A stretch of 64,000 bases of DNA, from contig FMBT01000360.1 in assembly GCA_900095095.1 (NCBI GenBank), positions 1 through 64,000 on the forward strand, read 5' to 3'. The notes under the pieces are model-generated. The model was not told the DNA's origin. It saw only the letters and a program-made list of their open reading frames with translations, and did not search any database. Below, piece by piece: positions 1 through 9,850 of this stretch. The position numbers and the translations under genes are program-made. The DNA is from Fragilariopsis cylindrus CCMP1102 (Eukaryota > Bacillariophyta > Bacillariophyceae > Bacillariales > Bacillariaceae). Each line of letters starts with the position of its first letter. Position 1 is the stretch's first letter.

Positions 1-1246
1 ATATTAAGAACTTATGTATACCAAAAACAAAATCCCGGTAGAAAAACACCAAAGATTATCAGCTCAGGATCATGTGGGGTTGCTACATTGATCGTACCTT
101 TCAAACTTTACCTTGGACTATCCTTGCTTCGTGCTTTTGAATTGGCAATGACTAATTTAGCTATGCAATATATCAATTATCCCGCAAAAACTTTGATAAA
201 GTCATCTCGTATAGTGTTCACAATGATATTTGGTGCCTTAATCTCAGGGAAAAAGTACAATTTAACGGATTATGCAATTGTTATGTGCATGGTATGCGGA
301 TTGGCAATTTTTTTGCACGCAGATGCAACGTCGTCTGCTGTTTTTCACTCTTCGGGTGTCGTCATGTTGGTATGTACTACTTTGTACTACTTCATTGTAT
401 TATCTATCTTTTCCCATGCATCGGCTGGATGGTTCATATCTAACATTCTATTCTGGTTTTGCCTTTCTATCAAATCAACTTCAAATTTTGTAGACTATAT
501 CGTTGATGTGTGACGGTGCAATTACAAACATGTCTGAAAAGATAATGAATCAATACAAAGTAGGACAAGATGAATTTATCTTTCGTATGTACAGTATTGC
601 CTTGGTTGCAATTAGCGCAGCTGCATGGGCCAAGGGGGATTTGGCAGATGGCATGGTGTGGATTATGCAACCTGGAACATACGAAGAACAACAGAATAAT
701 GTTCCATTGGAAGAACGAGTGTGGAGTTCGACGGGGAAAATTTGTGTAGTGATTTTGTTTTCCAGTATGGGATTCTTTGGAAGTTCCTGTGCGGCTGCGA
801 TTACTAAACAATTTGGTGCCTTGTCTATGTCAATTACATCGACTGCTCGAAAAGCCACAACACTATTCCTCTCCTTCTTACTTTTTGACAATGAATGTAC
901 CATGCAACATATTATTGGTATAATAATTTTTATCTGTGCACTTACTACGAAATCAATCCGAAGAAATAAGAAAAAACGTAGCAAAGGGAGTGTTAAGGAC
1001 CGTCATCAATTTCCTATGCAGAAAAGCATGAGTATGGATTTGGAACTTGGGGGGAAAAGTACAAGTATTTCACGAGAATCATCTTTTGGATCGTATGAAA
1101 GTTCCGATAATACAAGCACTACGTCAACAATAGGTACCAGTACTCGCAACGGTGGAACAAATAAACAGCCGAGCGCTCATAGAAGGATTAGTAGTAGTAA
1201 TAGTAGTCGTAGTCCTGCGCAACGATCACGGTATCATGTTGTATAA
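1..1246 (+). CDS. Nucleotide-sugar/PAPS transporter-like protein (SLC35B/UAA family), 5' part missing
   Basis: Multi-TM drug/metabolite-transporter-fold protein that probably exchanges a nucleotide sugar or PAPS across the Golgi or ER membrane. The frame is open from base 1, so upstream exons lie outside the window. Modelled exons are <1..369 and 494..1246, joined in phase 0 (donor GTATGT, acceptor TTGTAG). The join restores TISLMCDGAITNMSEK, which matches the loop before TM6 in UAA transporters. Family features visible are PAKTLIKSSRIVFTMIFG in the first half and FGALSMSITSTARKATTLFLSFLLF in the second (split here as FGALSMSITSTARK and ATTLFLSFLLF). The last 90 residues are a Ser/Arg-rich cytosolic tail. 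Substrate cannot be read from sequence. Family assignment is firm; exon 1 is incomplete. Confidence 0.82.
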
Positions 1247-1701
1247 TACTGCTGGTATGCTGTCCATAATAAATAATAGATATTTTATTTTGCTAAAACC
1301 CGTAAATAGTACAGCAGTAGGAAAAGCAATCATCACTATTAATGAGTCCAAATTTGTACTATGTCCACCAGAGTTTTTAATGCTTTTGAGCGTTTAGGTA
1401 GAATACTCATCTACGAACTTGTTTTGTCCCCACTTCATACACGAGCATGAAGAAAACGAAATAATAAGTCTACCTTTTAAATGGAAAATGAAACAATTTA
1501 ACACATTAGCTGTATCATGTTATTATTTGATTTGATAAATAATTTAAGGACATACTAATTTTATTTTATTTTGTGTTTACACCACCCCTGGTGTATTATC
1601 ACTACTAGTAGAAAGAGAGACAGAGAAATAAATACTGTATAGATAGTTACTAATAACTGTTACAAAAGGAAACGAATGAATCATTGAATGAATGAAAAAC
1701 T
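1247..1701. other. Intergenic, 3' ends of two convergent genes
   Basis: 455 bp of AT-rich DNA between convergent genes. I see no open frame of protein-like composition, no RNA gene and no strong repeat. Confidence 0.6.
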
Positions 1702-3093
1702 TTAAAAATTGTTCTCTTCGTTGTAGACAAAAGTGTTCCTTCGATGGACAAAGCCGAATCCCCGGCTTGATCGATAACCACCTTCAGGAATACCGTATTC
1801 TTCTGCATCTTGCTCCACTACATTGGTAGTAGCTGATGATGCTACCGATGTAGTGGAATAAGATGCTACTGATTGTTCTTGATATTGATGATGTTGTTGG
1901 TATTGTACCGCAGGAGGCGGTTCCATAACTGCCTGTGCCGAAGGTTGCGTTTGATAGTATTGTTGTCCAGATGCCATCACCGGTTCAGCTATCGCTACCG
2001 CTACCGCTACGGCCTGTGCTTGTGCATACACCGGTTGTGGTGTATGTGGTTGATGGTAATGATGTGCATATGCTTGTTCTTCAGCCACCGGATATGCCGG
2101 GTGTTGCGGAACGGGATGATTTATTTCGATCGGTGGTTGAGGGATAGAAAAAGTGTTGAAAGACTCTGTCGATACAGACTCCGAATGGTGGTATTGCGCA
2201 TATTGAGGCTGAGGCTGAGTCTGCGGATATTCTTCTGATGACACAGACTCCGAATAATGGTATTGCGCGTACTGAGGGTCAGGCTGCGAATATTCTTGAT
2301 GCTCAGGCTCAGGCTGCGAATATTCTTGGTGCTGAGGCTGAGGCTGGTATTGATATTGATACTGATGATGTTGCTCCTGTTCCTCTTGAGGAGCAGTAGC
2401 GGTAACGGTAAGCTCTTGAGGAGCAGTAGCGGTAACGGTAAGCTCCTTCATTGGGAGTACTTCCGCTTCCGTATCGATAACTTGTGTATCGATAACTTGT
2501 GTATCGATAGTATCGGTCAGATCGAGTTCTTCCCCTTGTGTATCGATAACTTGTGTATCGATGATATCGGTCAGATCGAGTTCTTCTGTATCGAGAAAAT
2601 GAGTAGTCCCATCAGCTTCTTCATCAGTAACTGCTCCGCCTTCGTCACTGTAAGAAGACTTGATTTCCTTCATTAAACGTTCATATTCTTCCTTTGTAAC
2701 AATACCATCCTGATCTTGGAGTGTGACATCTCCAGTCTTTTTATTGTATTCAATCTGTACTACTGATTCTTTTCCCAAAAATGCAGGATCAAGAGTATCT
2801 ATTTCTACTTGATGATCTGAACCCCAACCGGCGTAATGATGACGAACAATATCATCTTCGTTGTATGCGAATTCAACACCTACAGGAGAGGGGATATGCT
2901 CAGCAGTAGGAGCGTACGAATTAGCGGAATAGGACGATGCCGATGATGATGTATGATGATGACGTCTGTGCTGACCAACCGATGGCTTCCAGCTATTATT
3001 CATTGGATCGAACGTATACGATGACACCTGCATGACGGTGGCACTGCCGGCAAAAGCCAGCTTCAAAACTGTTGATAGAAGCGACTTGCTCAT
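1702..3093 (-). CDS. Secreted Gln/Pro-rich repeat protein with degenerate I29-like module
   Basis: 463 residues, one exon. The N-terminus looks like a signal peptide (MSKSLLSTVLKLAFAGSATV, cleavage near residue 25). Residues about 78-147 align by eye with the cathepsin-propeptide-like module of the next gene: DIVRHHYAGW against GIIRTEYHKW, and NKKTGDVTLQDQDGIVTKEEY against NRNTGEFFLLNQFGDLTVDEY (each shown to 20 or so residues). The rest is low complexity: acidic repeats of EELDLTD and IDTQVIDTQ, a doubled ELTVTATAPQ, then Tyr/Gln/Pro/His-rich repeats such as QYAQYHYSESVS. It ends in RSSRGFGFVHRRNTF. No peptidase domain follows. A wall-associated or vacuolar role is possible but not shown. 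Same strand as its neighbour at 3833-5311 and probably a diverged tandem duplicate. Confidence 0.7.
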   Translation of the reverse strand: MSKSLLSTVLKLAFAGSATVMQVSSYTFDPMNNSWKPSVGQHRRHHHTSSSASSYSANSYAPTAEHIPSPVGVEFAYNEDDIVRHHYAGWGSDHQVEIDTLDPAFLGKESVVQIEYNKKTGDVTLQDQDGIVTKEEYERLMKEIKSSYSDEGGAVTDEEADGTTHFLDTEELDLTDIIDTQVIDTQGEELDLTDTIDTQVIDTQVIDTEAEVLPMKELTVTATAPQELTVTATAPQEEQEQHHQYQYQYQPQPQHQEYSQPEPEHQEYSQPDPQYAQYHYSESVSSEEYPQTQPQPQYAQYHHSESVSTESFNTFSIPQPPIEINHPVPQHPAYPVAEEQAYAHHYHQPHTPQPVYAQAQAVAVAVAIAEPVMASGQQYYQTQPSAQAVMEPPPAVQYQQHHQYQEQSVASYSTTSVASSATTNVVEQDAEEYGIPEGGYRSSRGFGFVHRRNTFVYNEENNF

Positions 3094-3832
3094 TCTGTTA
3101 CTAGTGCTAGTCGATCTCGTTTATTTATTTGTTTTTTTTTCTAAAACTGCTATTCCCGTGGGGGGAAAAGAAAATTATTTTGAAATATTGAATATTGTGA
3201 ATTGTGATTACAGTACAATTTACGTATCGGTTTTTTTTTAATGCATCAATCCATCAAAATGTCGTTGAAGATGCTCGAATTTACCGTACAAAGCCACTGA
3301 GGTGCCAACAAAAATGATGGATCCACTAAACTGCCTGTTTTGTGTGGCTTGCGTTCCGTTGTGGTGGTAGTTTAGTTTTTACATGAATTTATTCTTGCGG
3401 ACTGAAAGAAAAGAAGAAGAATACAGTAGTGACGTAAAAAAACGTTGGAGTGACAAAAAAGAGTGGCGCGCGCGAGGAAGCAGAATTTTTTTAAAATTAT
3501 CAATTTACAGTACTGGAGGGAGTGAGAAAGCTCCTTTAGTGACGATTTCTCAATGCGCAAATTTGCATGTATCATAATACAGTATGACATTACCATGAAC
3601 ACTTACTACACATAGATTTATTACGACGCCACAGTAGACTACTTACTGTTGAACTCCTTTCAATGTGATTGATTCTTCATGGATGTAACAAAAAGTTCTA
3701 CTGATATCAGTAGGTTGTTGTCTAAATATATGTATATGCTATGGAACAGTTTTGGTGAAACCAGAAGCGAACAAAGATATTTATATATATTTAGAAGTAG
3801 TAATTACATAGAAAATTTGATTAGTTTAACTT
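3094..3832. other. Intergenic between the two I29-like paralogs
   Basis: 739 bp separating two genes of the same strand. It must hold the promoter of the downstream gene (1702-3093) and the 3' end of the upstream one. Homopolymer T runs lie at 3131-3139 and 3231-3239. No gene seen. Confidence 0.55.
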
Positions 3833-5311
3833 TTACTTTCGGTATCTTTTGACAGAAAAGGGTATTCTGGTAGTGGACGCAGCTGCAGCTGATACTAGAG
3901 GAGCAACCATAAACGCAAGGGCTGCCTTGCTAGGTCCGTTGAGCTTTGTGAAAAAAGATTTACGGGAGACTGATGCGGTGGCACTGGTGGTGGTACTAGT
4001 AGATTTGATACTGTTACTATCATTAGCGATTGATTTCTCCTCTACAGTGTCCTGCCACTGTGATGATGATATCACTGTATTTGAGACCGGAACCATTGAT
4101 GGTGGGTTTGTCAGACTTATTGTAGATCTAGAATTCATGATCGGGAAGTCATGAACCACCTCGAAATCCCCGTGATTTTCTTCAGCCCAAGATTCAGTTT
4201 CATACTCAACTACTTCGTTGAGATCAACTACATGTGCAATATTATTATAATTTTCTTCAGAGTTGTAATCATCATCATCATCATCGCCATCTGCAAAATC
4301 CATCGCAAAAGCAAATGTATCCCATCTTGATCCTTCTTCCTCGACGATCGAAGGATTTTCTCCAATAATACTTGGCGTATCTGATACCACAAATTGATCC
4401 CATCTTGGTCCTTCTTCCTCGACGATCGAAGGATTTTCTCCACTAATACTTGGCGTATCTGATACCGTAAATTGATCCCATCTTGATCCTTCTTCCTCGA
4501 CGACCGAAGGATTTTCTCCAACATTTCTTGGCGAATATGATGCCGCAAATTGATCCCATCTTGATCCTTCTTCCTCGACGACCGAAGGATTTTCTTCAAC
4601 ATCAATAATACTTGGCTTATCTGATACCACTGCCATATTCATACTTGTTGTCGCTGATAACATTGGACTATCAGGACTAAAATCTTCCTGCTGCAGTTGA
4701 ACTAGATCGTTAAGGTTAAGGGAATCGATATCCATGGCGTTGGGTACCACCGGTGAGATGATCCCACTGCATTCTTCTGTTTCTGCTGTAGTCAATATTT
4801 GAGAAGATTCCATCATAGATTCGTATTCGTCTACTGTTAAATCCCCGAATTGATTTAAGAGAAAAAATTCCCCAGTGTTTCTATTCGATTCCATCTGTAA
4901 AGCAAAATTTTGTTTGAATACTTCAAATCTTTCAGCCTCCTTGACTTTTCCATGACGGATAGACCATTTATGATATTCCGTTCGGATAATACCATCCAGA
5001 TTAATTGTATCTTCAACTGGTGGTGTTTCGCCGAGAGGACGAATCGAAACCTTCGGAAGAAATGATTTTGGATTCCACTCAGTAGTGGTTCCGTACGACG
5101 GCGATGACGGTTTTGTCATCATGCTGTCTTCGATGTAGGCGGTTGTAGTCGTAGACGATCCTACAGCTACATTTGGACTCCACTCAGTGGTTCCGTACGA
5201 CGGCGATGACGGTTTTCTCATCATGCTGTCTTCGATGTAAGCGGTTGTGGTCCTCGTAGGCGATCCTACAGCTACAAAGAACAGAAGGGGGGATCCGAAA
5301 AGGTACTTCAT
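3833..5311 (-). CDS. Secreted protein with cathepsin-propeptide (I29-like) domain and acidic repeats
   Basis: 492 residues, one exon. The start is likely a signal peptide (MKYLFGSPLLFFVAVGSPT). Residues 23-80 hold two copies of a block beginning TAYIEDSMM and ending TTEW. Residues 102-168 resemble inhibitor I29: an EYHKWSIRHGK start, an ERFNIN-type helix (EAERFEVFKQNFALQ) and the LNQFGDLTVDEY signature. In papain-family enzymes this prodomain precedes the protease, but no Cys/His protease follows. Instead there are four 26-residue repeats of ENPSVVEEEGSRWDQF type, an Asp-rich stretch and a C-terminal hydrophobic segment (AALAFMVAPLVSAAAA) before a basic tail. It may be a free-standing protease inhibitor or a structural protein using the fold; neither is shown. 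Confidence 0.72.
   Translation of the reverse strand: MKYLFGSPLLFFVAVGSPTRTTTAYIEDSMMRKPSSPSYGTTEWSPNVAVGSSTTTTAYIEDSMMTKPSSPSYGTTTEWNPKSFLPKVSIRPLGETPPVEDTINLDGIIRTEYHKWSIRHGKVKEAERFEVFKQNFALQMESNRNTGEFFLLNQFGDLTVDEYESMMESSQILTTAETEECSGIISPVVPNAMDIDSLNLNDLVQLQQEDFSPDSPMLSATTSMNMAVVSDKPSIIDVEENPSVVEEEGSRWDQFAASYSPRNVGENPSVVEEEGSRWDQFTVSDTPSISGENPSIVEEEGPRWDQFVVSDTPSIIGENPSIVEEEGSRWDTFAFAMDFADGDDDDDDYNSEENYNNIAHVVDLNEVVEYETESWAEENHGDFEVVHDFPIMNSRSTISLTNPPSMVPVSNTVISSSQWQDTVEEKSIANDSNSIKSTSTTTSATASVSRKSFFTKLNGPSKAALAFMVAPLVSAAAASTTRIPFSVKRYRK
4321..4600. repeat. 78-bp coding tandem repeat
   Basis: Four units with exact 78-bp spacing (the CCCATCTTG anchor at 4321, 4399, 4477 and 4555; the last unit partial). 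They encode the 26-residue ENPS.VEEEG.RWD repeats of the 3833-5311 gene. Units differ at only a few positions, so expansion is recent or conversion is active. Confidence 0.9.
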
Positions 5312-5396
5312 CGTGACTTGCTAGTATTGTATAGTTGATAATATAACGTAGGGAGCAACAAGATAATAAGATTAAATAATGATACGAAAGCACCTT

Positions 5397-5446
5397 CACC
5401 TCTCAACAAACCTCAATTCACAAGAACAACGAAAGAACGAAACAAG
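5397..5446. repeat. 50-bp direct repeat, left copy
   Basis: Identical over 50 bases to 6265-6314 (starts CACCTCTCAACAAACCTCAA). It lies 86-135 bp upstream of the start codon of the 3833-5311 gene, so this copy is probably in its 5' leader or core promoter. Confidence 0.92.
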
Positions 5447-5691
5447 AAAAGAAGAAATCTAGCCGTTAATATTTTGAAACTAACGTTTTTTTGCGCGCCT
5501 TTACCTCCCCTTTTGATCTATTTTTACAATTAATTGAATAAACAAAAGCGAGCGCTGTGATTGGACGAGAGACGGAATAATGAGGCAAATGCGACGTGCC
5601 GATGCTTCGACAGAAAAATCACATAATCCTCGAAGAAAAGGAAAATTCTTCAAAATTATTAAGAATTGAATGGAAAATTATCCCATCATCA

Positions 5692-6220
5692 TTACAATGG
5701 GAATGTATTGAATCGAACCTCCATGGATATTGCTCTGTTTGATAAATATTTATGAGACGAAATATAGATAGTGGTATGATAAATAGAGACAAAAAGTTTT
5801 GGATGAATTCGGTCATCTGGAGAAAATTGTATAGGGTCGTATATGACTGGGAGGCAAATTTCGAATCGCCAGGAAGAGGTGCATAAGAGAGGAATATAAA
5901 AAATCAAACAATGGATTTATAGATAAAGTACTGCTACAGAAGTCTCTATTACTTTTATATTAGTTAGAGCGATATTTTTTAATCATATTGTTATGTTAAG
6001 AGGGGACCCATTATCAACGGGTATGTTGGACATGTTTTTTCGGAAAATTGATCAATCGTCTCTTCTACTAAGAGAGAGTTTAAGTAGTTAAATATTGGTC
6101 GGATTCAACCGTAATTTTTTGTCCTTGTTTAGAGTACGAATGTCTATATTTCGTCTCATAAGCGTATGTTAAATAGATCGATATCCATGGTGGTTCGATT
6201 GAATATACTCCCATTGTCAA
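5692..6220. mobile_element. Fold-back / MITE-like element with about 128-bp inverted arms
   Basis: The left arm 5692-5820 is an imperfect inverted copy of 6094-6220. Over the outer 80 bases the arms agree at about four of five positions, counted by eye, including a long exact block around ATGAGACGAAATATAGA. The loop is about 270 bp. No open frame of note lies inside. No clear target duplication was found at the arm ends. A miniature DNA transposon is the simplest reading; a rearranged promoter duplication is the alternative, given the 50-bp direct repeats outside it. Confidence 0.65.
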
Positions 6221-6264
6221 TGTGTTAATAAGGCAAATTCGTTTGAAATATTCAAGTCATATTG

Positions 6265-6314
6265 CACCTCTCAACAAACCTCAATTCACAAGAACAACGA
6301 AAGAACGAAACAAG
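6265..6314. repeat. 50-bp direct repeat, right copy
   Basis: Exact copy of 5397-5446, 868 bp further on. No minus-strand gene starts just downstream of this copy, unlike the left one, so it may be a stranded promoter or leader fragment. Confidence 0.92.
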
Positions 6315-6493
6315 GAAGAAGTGTTGTGCGGTCCAATTTTTGTTCACGAGAAAGCGTCGTGTTAAAGATAGAAATTCGACTTTACCGTTAGACCGGCAAG
6401 TGCCCTACGCCGATGACAAGAATAGCGATGATAATGATCGTAGCTACTAGTTGAAAACGGCATGCATTACTACTTATAATTTCTTCACTACCT

Positions 6494-9400
6494 CTACAAT
6501 CCGTCCTCTAGAACGTCCTGTTGAAATGTCTCGCTCAAGATCCTGAACTCTGCAATCACCTCATCTATTTTCTTTTCACCCTCCATCTCGTTGTTACGAT
6601 TACGGACTGCAACAGAGTCGTTTGTCTCTTCCTTTTCACCGACAACTAGGATGTAATTATATTGTGCGAGTTGACCCTCTCGTACTTTCTTTTTCAAAGA
6701 ATTTGAGGAGTCATCAATATCGGCATGGAATCCAGCTACCTTGAGCCGATCCTTGACTTGATTGGCATACGGCACAAAACTCTTACCAACTGGAACCACA
6801 AGCGCCTGGCGAGGTGAGAGCCAAAATGGCCATTTGCCTCCGTAATGCTCAAGCAGGACTGCAAACATCCTCTCAACCGACCCCAGCATCGCGCGGTGAA
6901 CCATCACGGGCCGAGCAAAATCGGGTGGAAGTACGTTCGGGTCCTCCTCGTCACCATCATCATTCGTAGTGGTGGAGGAAACTTCACTTTCGTCATCGGC
7001 ACTACTGCTGTCATCGCCATTGGCCCCTCCCTTTTTCCTGTAGCGAAGATCAAAGCGAATAGGTAATTGAAAGTCAAGTTGGATTGTTGCACATTGATGC
7101 ACGCGATCCATAGCGTCCATCACCTTGATATCAATTTTTGGGCCGTAGAAGGCACCGTCGCCAGGGTTCTCTCTCCAGTTACCTTCTCCTGCAAACTTGT
7201 CCATGGCTTGAGCAAGAGCTGTTTCGGCTTGATCCCACAATTCCTTCTTGCCCAATGCCTTTTTGGGCCTTGTTGACAGCTCCAATCGATACGACATTCC
7301 GAAGATATCATAGACAAACTTCATGAATTCAAGACACGCCACAACTTCTTTCTCTATCTGATCCTCCCTACAAAAGATATGGGCATCGTCCTGTTGGAAT
7401 CGACGGACCCTTGTCAATCCCGTTAATGCCCCTGACTGTTCATTACGATGAAGGACTCCAAAGTCAGCGATTCGCATAGGGAGTTCTCGGTAGGATCTAG
7501 TCATACTGCCAAACATTAGGCAGTGAGCGGGACAGTTCATGGGCTTCATACCCCATTCTTCACCCTCTACATCAAAGATGAACATGTCGTCCTTGTAGTG
7601 TTGTGCATGACCCGATTGTTCCCACAGCTTGAGATTGAAGACATTAGGTGTAACGACTTCAGAATATCCACGCCGCCGGTACTGTGTCCTGATAAATTCG
7701 CAGAGTGCATTATAGACGATCGTTCCATGGGGCAAAAAGAATGCCGAACCAGGAGATAGCTCATGGAACATAAACAATTTTTGCTCCTTACCGAGTTTAC
7801 GATGATCACGTTCTTTGGCTCGCTCGAGGTTTTCTATGTGCGCCTTGAGCAACTTTTTTGTGGGGAAGGAAACGCCGTAAACACGTTGCAGTTGGTCGTT
7901 ATTTGCATCACCGAGCCATGATGCAGCTGAACACCGCAACATCTTAAAGGCCTTGATCTTTCCTGTGTGAGGAACATGGGGTCCCATGCACAGATCAATC
8001 AAATCACCATTCCGGTATACTGTTGTACGTGTGTTATCAGGAACCTTCGCCTGGATGAGGGCACTCTTGAATGGTGAATAACTGAAGAGATCTAGTGCTT
8101 CCTCTTTGGTAACGACTAGCCTCTCAAACTTTTCCTTGCGTTTGACAGTTTTGCGGTATTCATCCTCAATTTCACCAAACTGGCTCTCCGATAACCCATC
8201 ACCCTCACCAATGTAGGCATCATAGTAAAATCCACCATCCACTGGTGGTCCTATAGTGAGGAGTGCACCATAATTGTGTTCCAAAGATTGCCCTAGAATA
8301 TGAGCTGAGGAATGCCAGAAAACGGCTTTGGCAGCGTCGTCGTCACTGTTGAAGGTCAGAATTTCAATATCACAATTTCCCTCGAGGGGTCTAGTAAGAT
8401 CCCAAAGCTCTGCCTTGTCAGTATCATCGTCGTATTCAATGCCATCTCCTGCTACAATAGCATCGGTATCTCCAATTCTACTTGTATGGCGTACGCGAGA
8501 GACAACTGCAACATTGGCAAGGCCATCTGAGATGCATCTTGCTACATCAAGCGGTGTTGACCTCCATGAGGTGAGGTTATGATCCGACCCAAGTACCGTG
8601 CCATCTGGAAGAGTCACTTCGATGGGAACGGTCTGCTTCAATGCGAGTTCGGCATCTCGACGTTCGCGAATGGTGTCGTATATCGTTTCTCGCTCCGCAA
8701 GCCATTCAGGATTTTTAGCGGGAATAAACGGGGCGGTGAGTTTGGTGGAAGGCCGGAAAAAGGTTGATGTGTCAATTTTGGGACCACTCTCTTCCGTCAA
8801 CCGTGTTTGAGCTCGCGATGCTTGGTCCGGCCCATACCCATTAGTAGCAGGCATCAATCCAAGACCATTCAATCCAAAACCATCATTGTCTTCCGTTGGA
8901 TCACAGCAGGGGCACATAAATTCCAGCCCATTCATAGAGCCAGTCCCCCAGTTTACCAGCCCCCCAAACGTCTTTACCACGTTCTGTGACTCTTCCACGT
9001 GTGTCTTGTAGGCCGTGAGTTCGGATTGGGTCTCATAGGCTGTTGCTCTGATTCGTAGCAATGGCGTTTCCGCATCTTCGTTCTTGTTCGCTGGGCTGTT
9101 CATCGAAGTGAGTGCGATCGCATTTGCGTCTAGCTGACCAGTGTTACCGAGTACAATCGTCTTATCGCCACTTCTATGGCCGTCACATGATAAAAGCCAA
9201 CACCGATCCTCTCCGATTCGACAAATCATGATCGTATCCGAATCATCATCACTCATACCCTCAAGTTGTTGACGCAACAGTTCGTTGTCTCCGGCCATTT
9301 CCTTCGCCTCTTTTATAGAGACAGTTTCCATCACAATTGGTGCTGCACTTGCGATGATAGAATCTATCTCTTCCTTGATGCGAGACTTCAGTTCTTCGTT

Positions 9401-9850
9401 TTCCTCGTTCTTGTCATCACTTGTATGTGTATCTTGCGTCGCAAAATCGCAATAAAACCCGTTATCGATCCATGCAGGACCCATCGATCCCGTTTGAACA
9501 GCGTCGGGGATGATCTTTTGGACCGCGATGGACATGACCATTGCTGCCGTTCGTCGAATTGTAAAGATGTTTTCACTACTGGCGCTGGCATCCTCGTCAG
9601 CGTTTCCTTCCGCTTTGACTGCGTTCTCATTGTCTACTGACACCGACATTCTTCGTGACAGCGATGTTGAACATGCATGGTTTTGGGAGAGAAGCTGAAA
9701 CTTTGGTGATAGTTCATCTCGCTGTGTCAAGGAAGAAAGGTTCGAACGGGACGGTGCGAATCCATCTACTCGCCCAGCCAAGTAGGTTGTTAATAACGTA
9801 GCACCGGCAAGGTACCACCAATAAGTAAATTGAGCGTTTTTAAACTTCAT
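6494..9850 (-). CDS. Threonyl-tRNA synthetase, plastid-targeted, with long N-terminal extension
   Basis: 1118 residues against about 640 in E. coli, one exon. It charges tRNA-Thr. A signal peptide ends at VDG/FAPSR (residue 31), matching the ASAFAP motif for diatom plastid import. From about residue 408 the usual order appears: TGS (408-500), editing domain with HSSAH (513-517) and CMGPH (621-625), class II core with MNCPAH (771-776), motif 2 FGVLHRNEQSGALTGLTRVRRF, PVMVHRAMLG, then the anticodon-binding domain. Two oddities: an acidic insert of about 40 residues near 952-990 inside the catalytic core, and an extra segment at about 95-260 that mirrors the editing domain but lacks its HxxxH pair. 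A FMCPCC motif sits at 321-326. Met68 could give a non-plastid form by internal initiation. Confidence 0.93.
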   Translation of the reverse strand: MKFKNAQFTYWWYLAGATLLTTYLAGRVDGFAPSRSNLSSLTQRDELSPKFQLLSQNHACSTSLSRRMSVSVDNENAVKAEGNADEDASASSENIFTIRRTAAMVMSIAVQKIIPDAVQTGSMGPAWIDNGFYCDFATQDTHTSDDKNEENEELKSRIKEEIDSIIASAAPIVMETVSIKEAKEMAGDNELLRQQLEGMSDDDSDTIMICRIGEDRCWLLSCDGHRSGDKTIVLGNTGQLDANAIALTSMNSPANKNEDAETPLLRIRATAYETQSELTAYKTHVEESQNVVKTFGGLVNWGTGSMNGLEFMCPCCDPTEDNDGFGLNGLGLMPATNGYGPDQASRAQTRLTEESGPKIDTSTFFRPSTKLTAPFIPAKNPEWLAERETIYDTIRERRDAELALKQTVPIEVTLPDGTVLGSDHNLTSWRSTPLDVARCISDGLANVAVVSRVRHTSRIGDTDAIVAGDGIEYDDDTDKAELWDLTRPLEGNCDIEILTFNSDDDAAKAVFWHSSAHILGQSLEHNYGALLTIGPPVDGGFYYDAYIGEGDGLSESQFGEIEDEYRKTVKRKEKFERLVVTKEEALDLFSYSPFKSALIQAKVPDNTRTTVYRNGDLIDLCMGPHVPHTGKIKAFKMLRCSAASWLGDANNDQLQRVYGVSFPTKKLLKAHIENLERAKERDHRKLGKEQKLFMFHELSPGSAFFLPHGTIVYNALCEFIRTQYRRRGYSEVVTPNVFNLKLWEQSGHAQHYKDDMFIFDVEGEEWGMKPMNCPAHCLMFGSMTRSYRELPMRIADFGVLHRNEQSGALTGLTRVRRFQQDDAHIFCREDQIEKEVVACLEFMKFVYDIFGMSYRLELSTRPKKALGKKELWDQAETALAQAMDKFAGEGNWRENPGDGAFYGPKIDIKVMDAMDRVHQCATIQLDFQLPIRFDLRYRKKGGANGDDSSSADDESEVSSTTTNDDGDEEDPNVLPPDFARPVMVHRAMLGSVERMFAVLLEHYGGKWPFWLSPRQALVVPVGKSFVPYANQVKDRLKVAGFHADIDDSSNSLKKKVREGQLAQYNYILVVGEKEETNDSVAVRNRNNEMEGEKKIDEVIAEFRILSETFQQDVLEDGL

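Noticed and set aside
1873-2676. Leucine/arginine-rich plus-strand frames opposite the 1702-3093 gene
   Set aside because: They are antisense shadows of the Gln/Pro/Tyr repeats; composition follows from the complementary codons and no start context or domain supports them.
5381-5907. Small frames at 5619-5816 and 5692-5907
   Set aside because: They fall within the inverted arms of the fold-back element and lack coding features.
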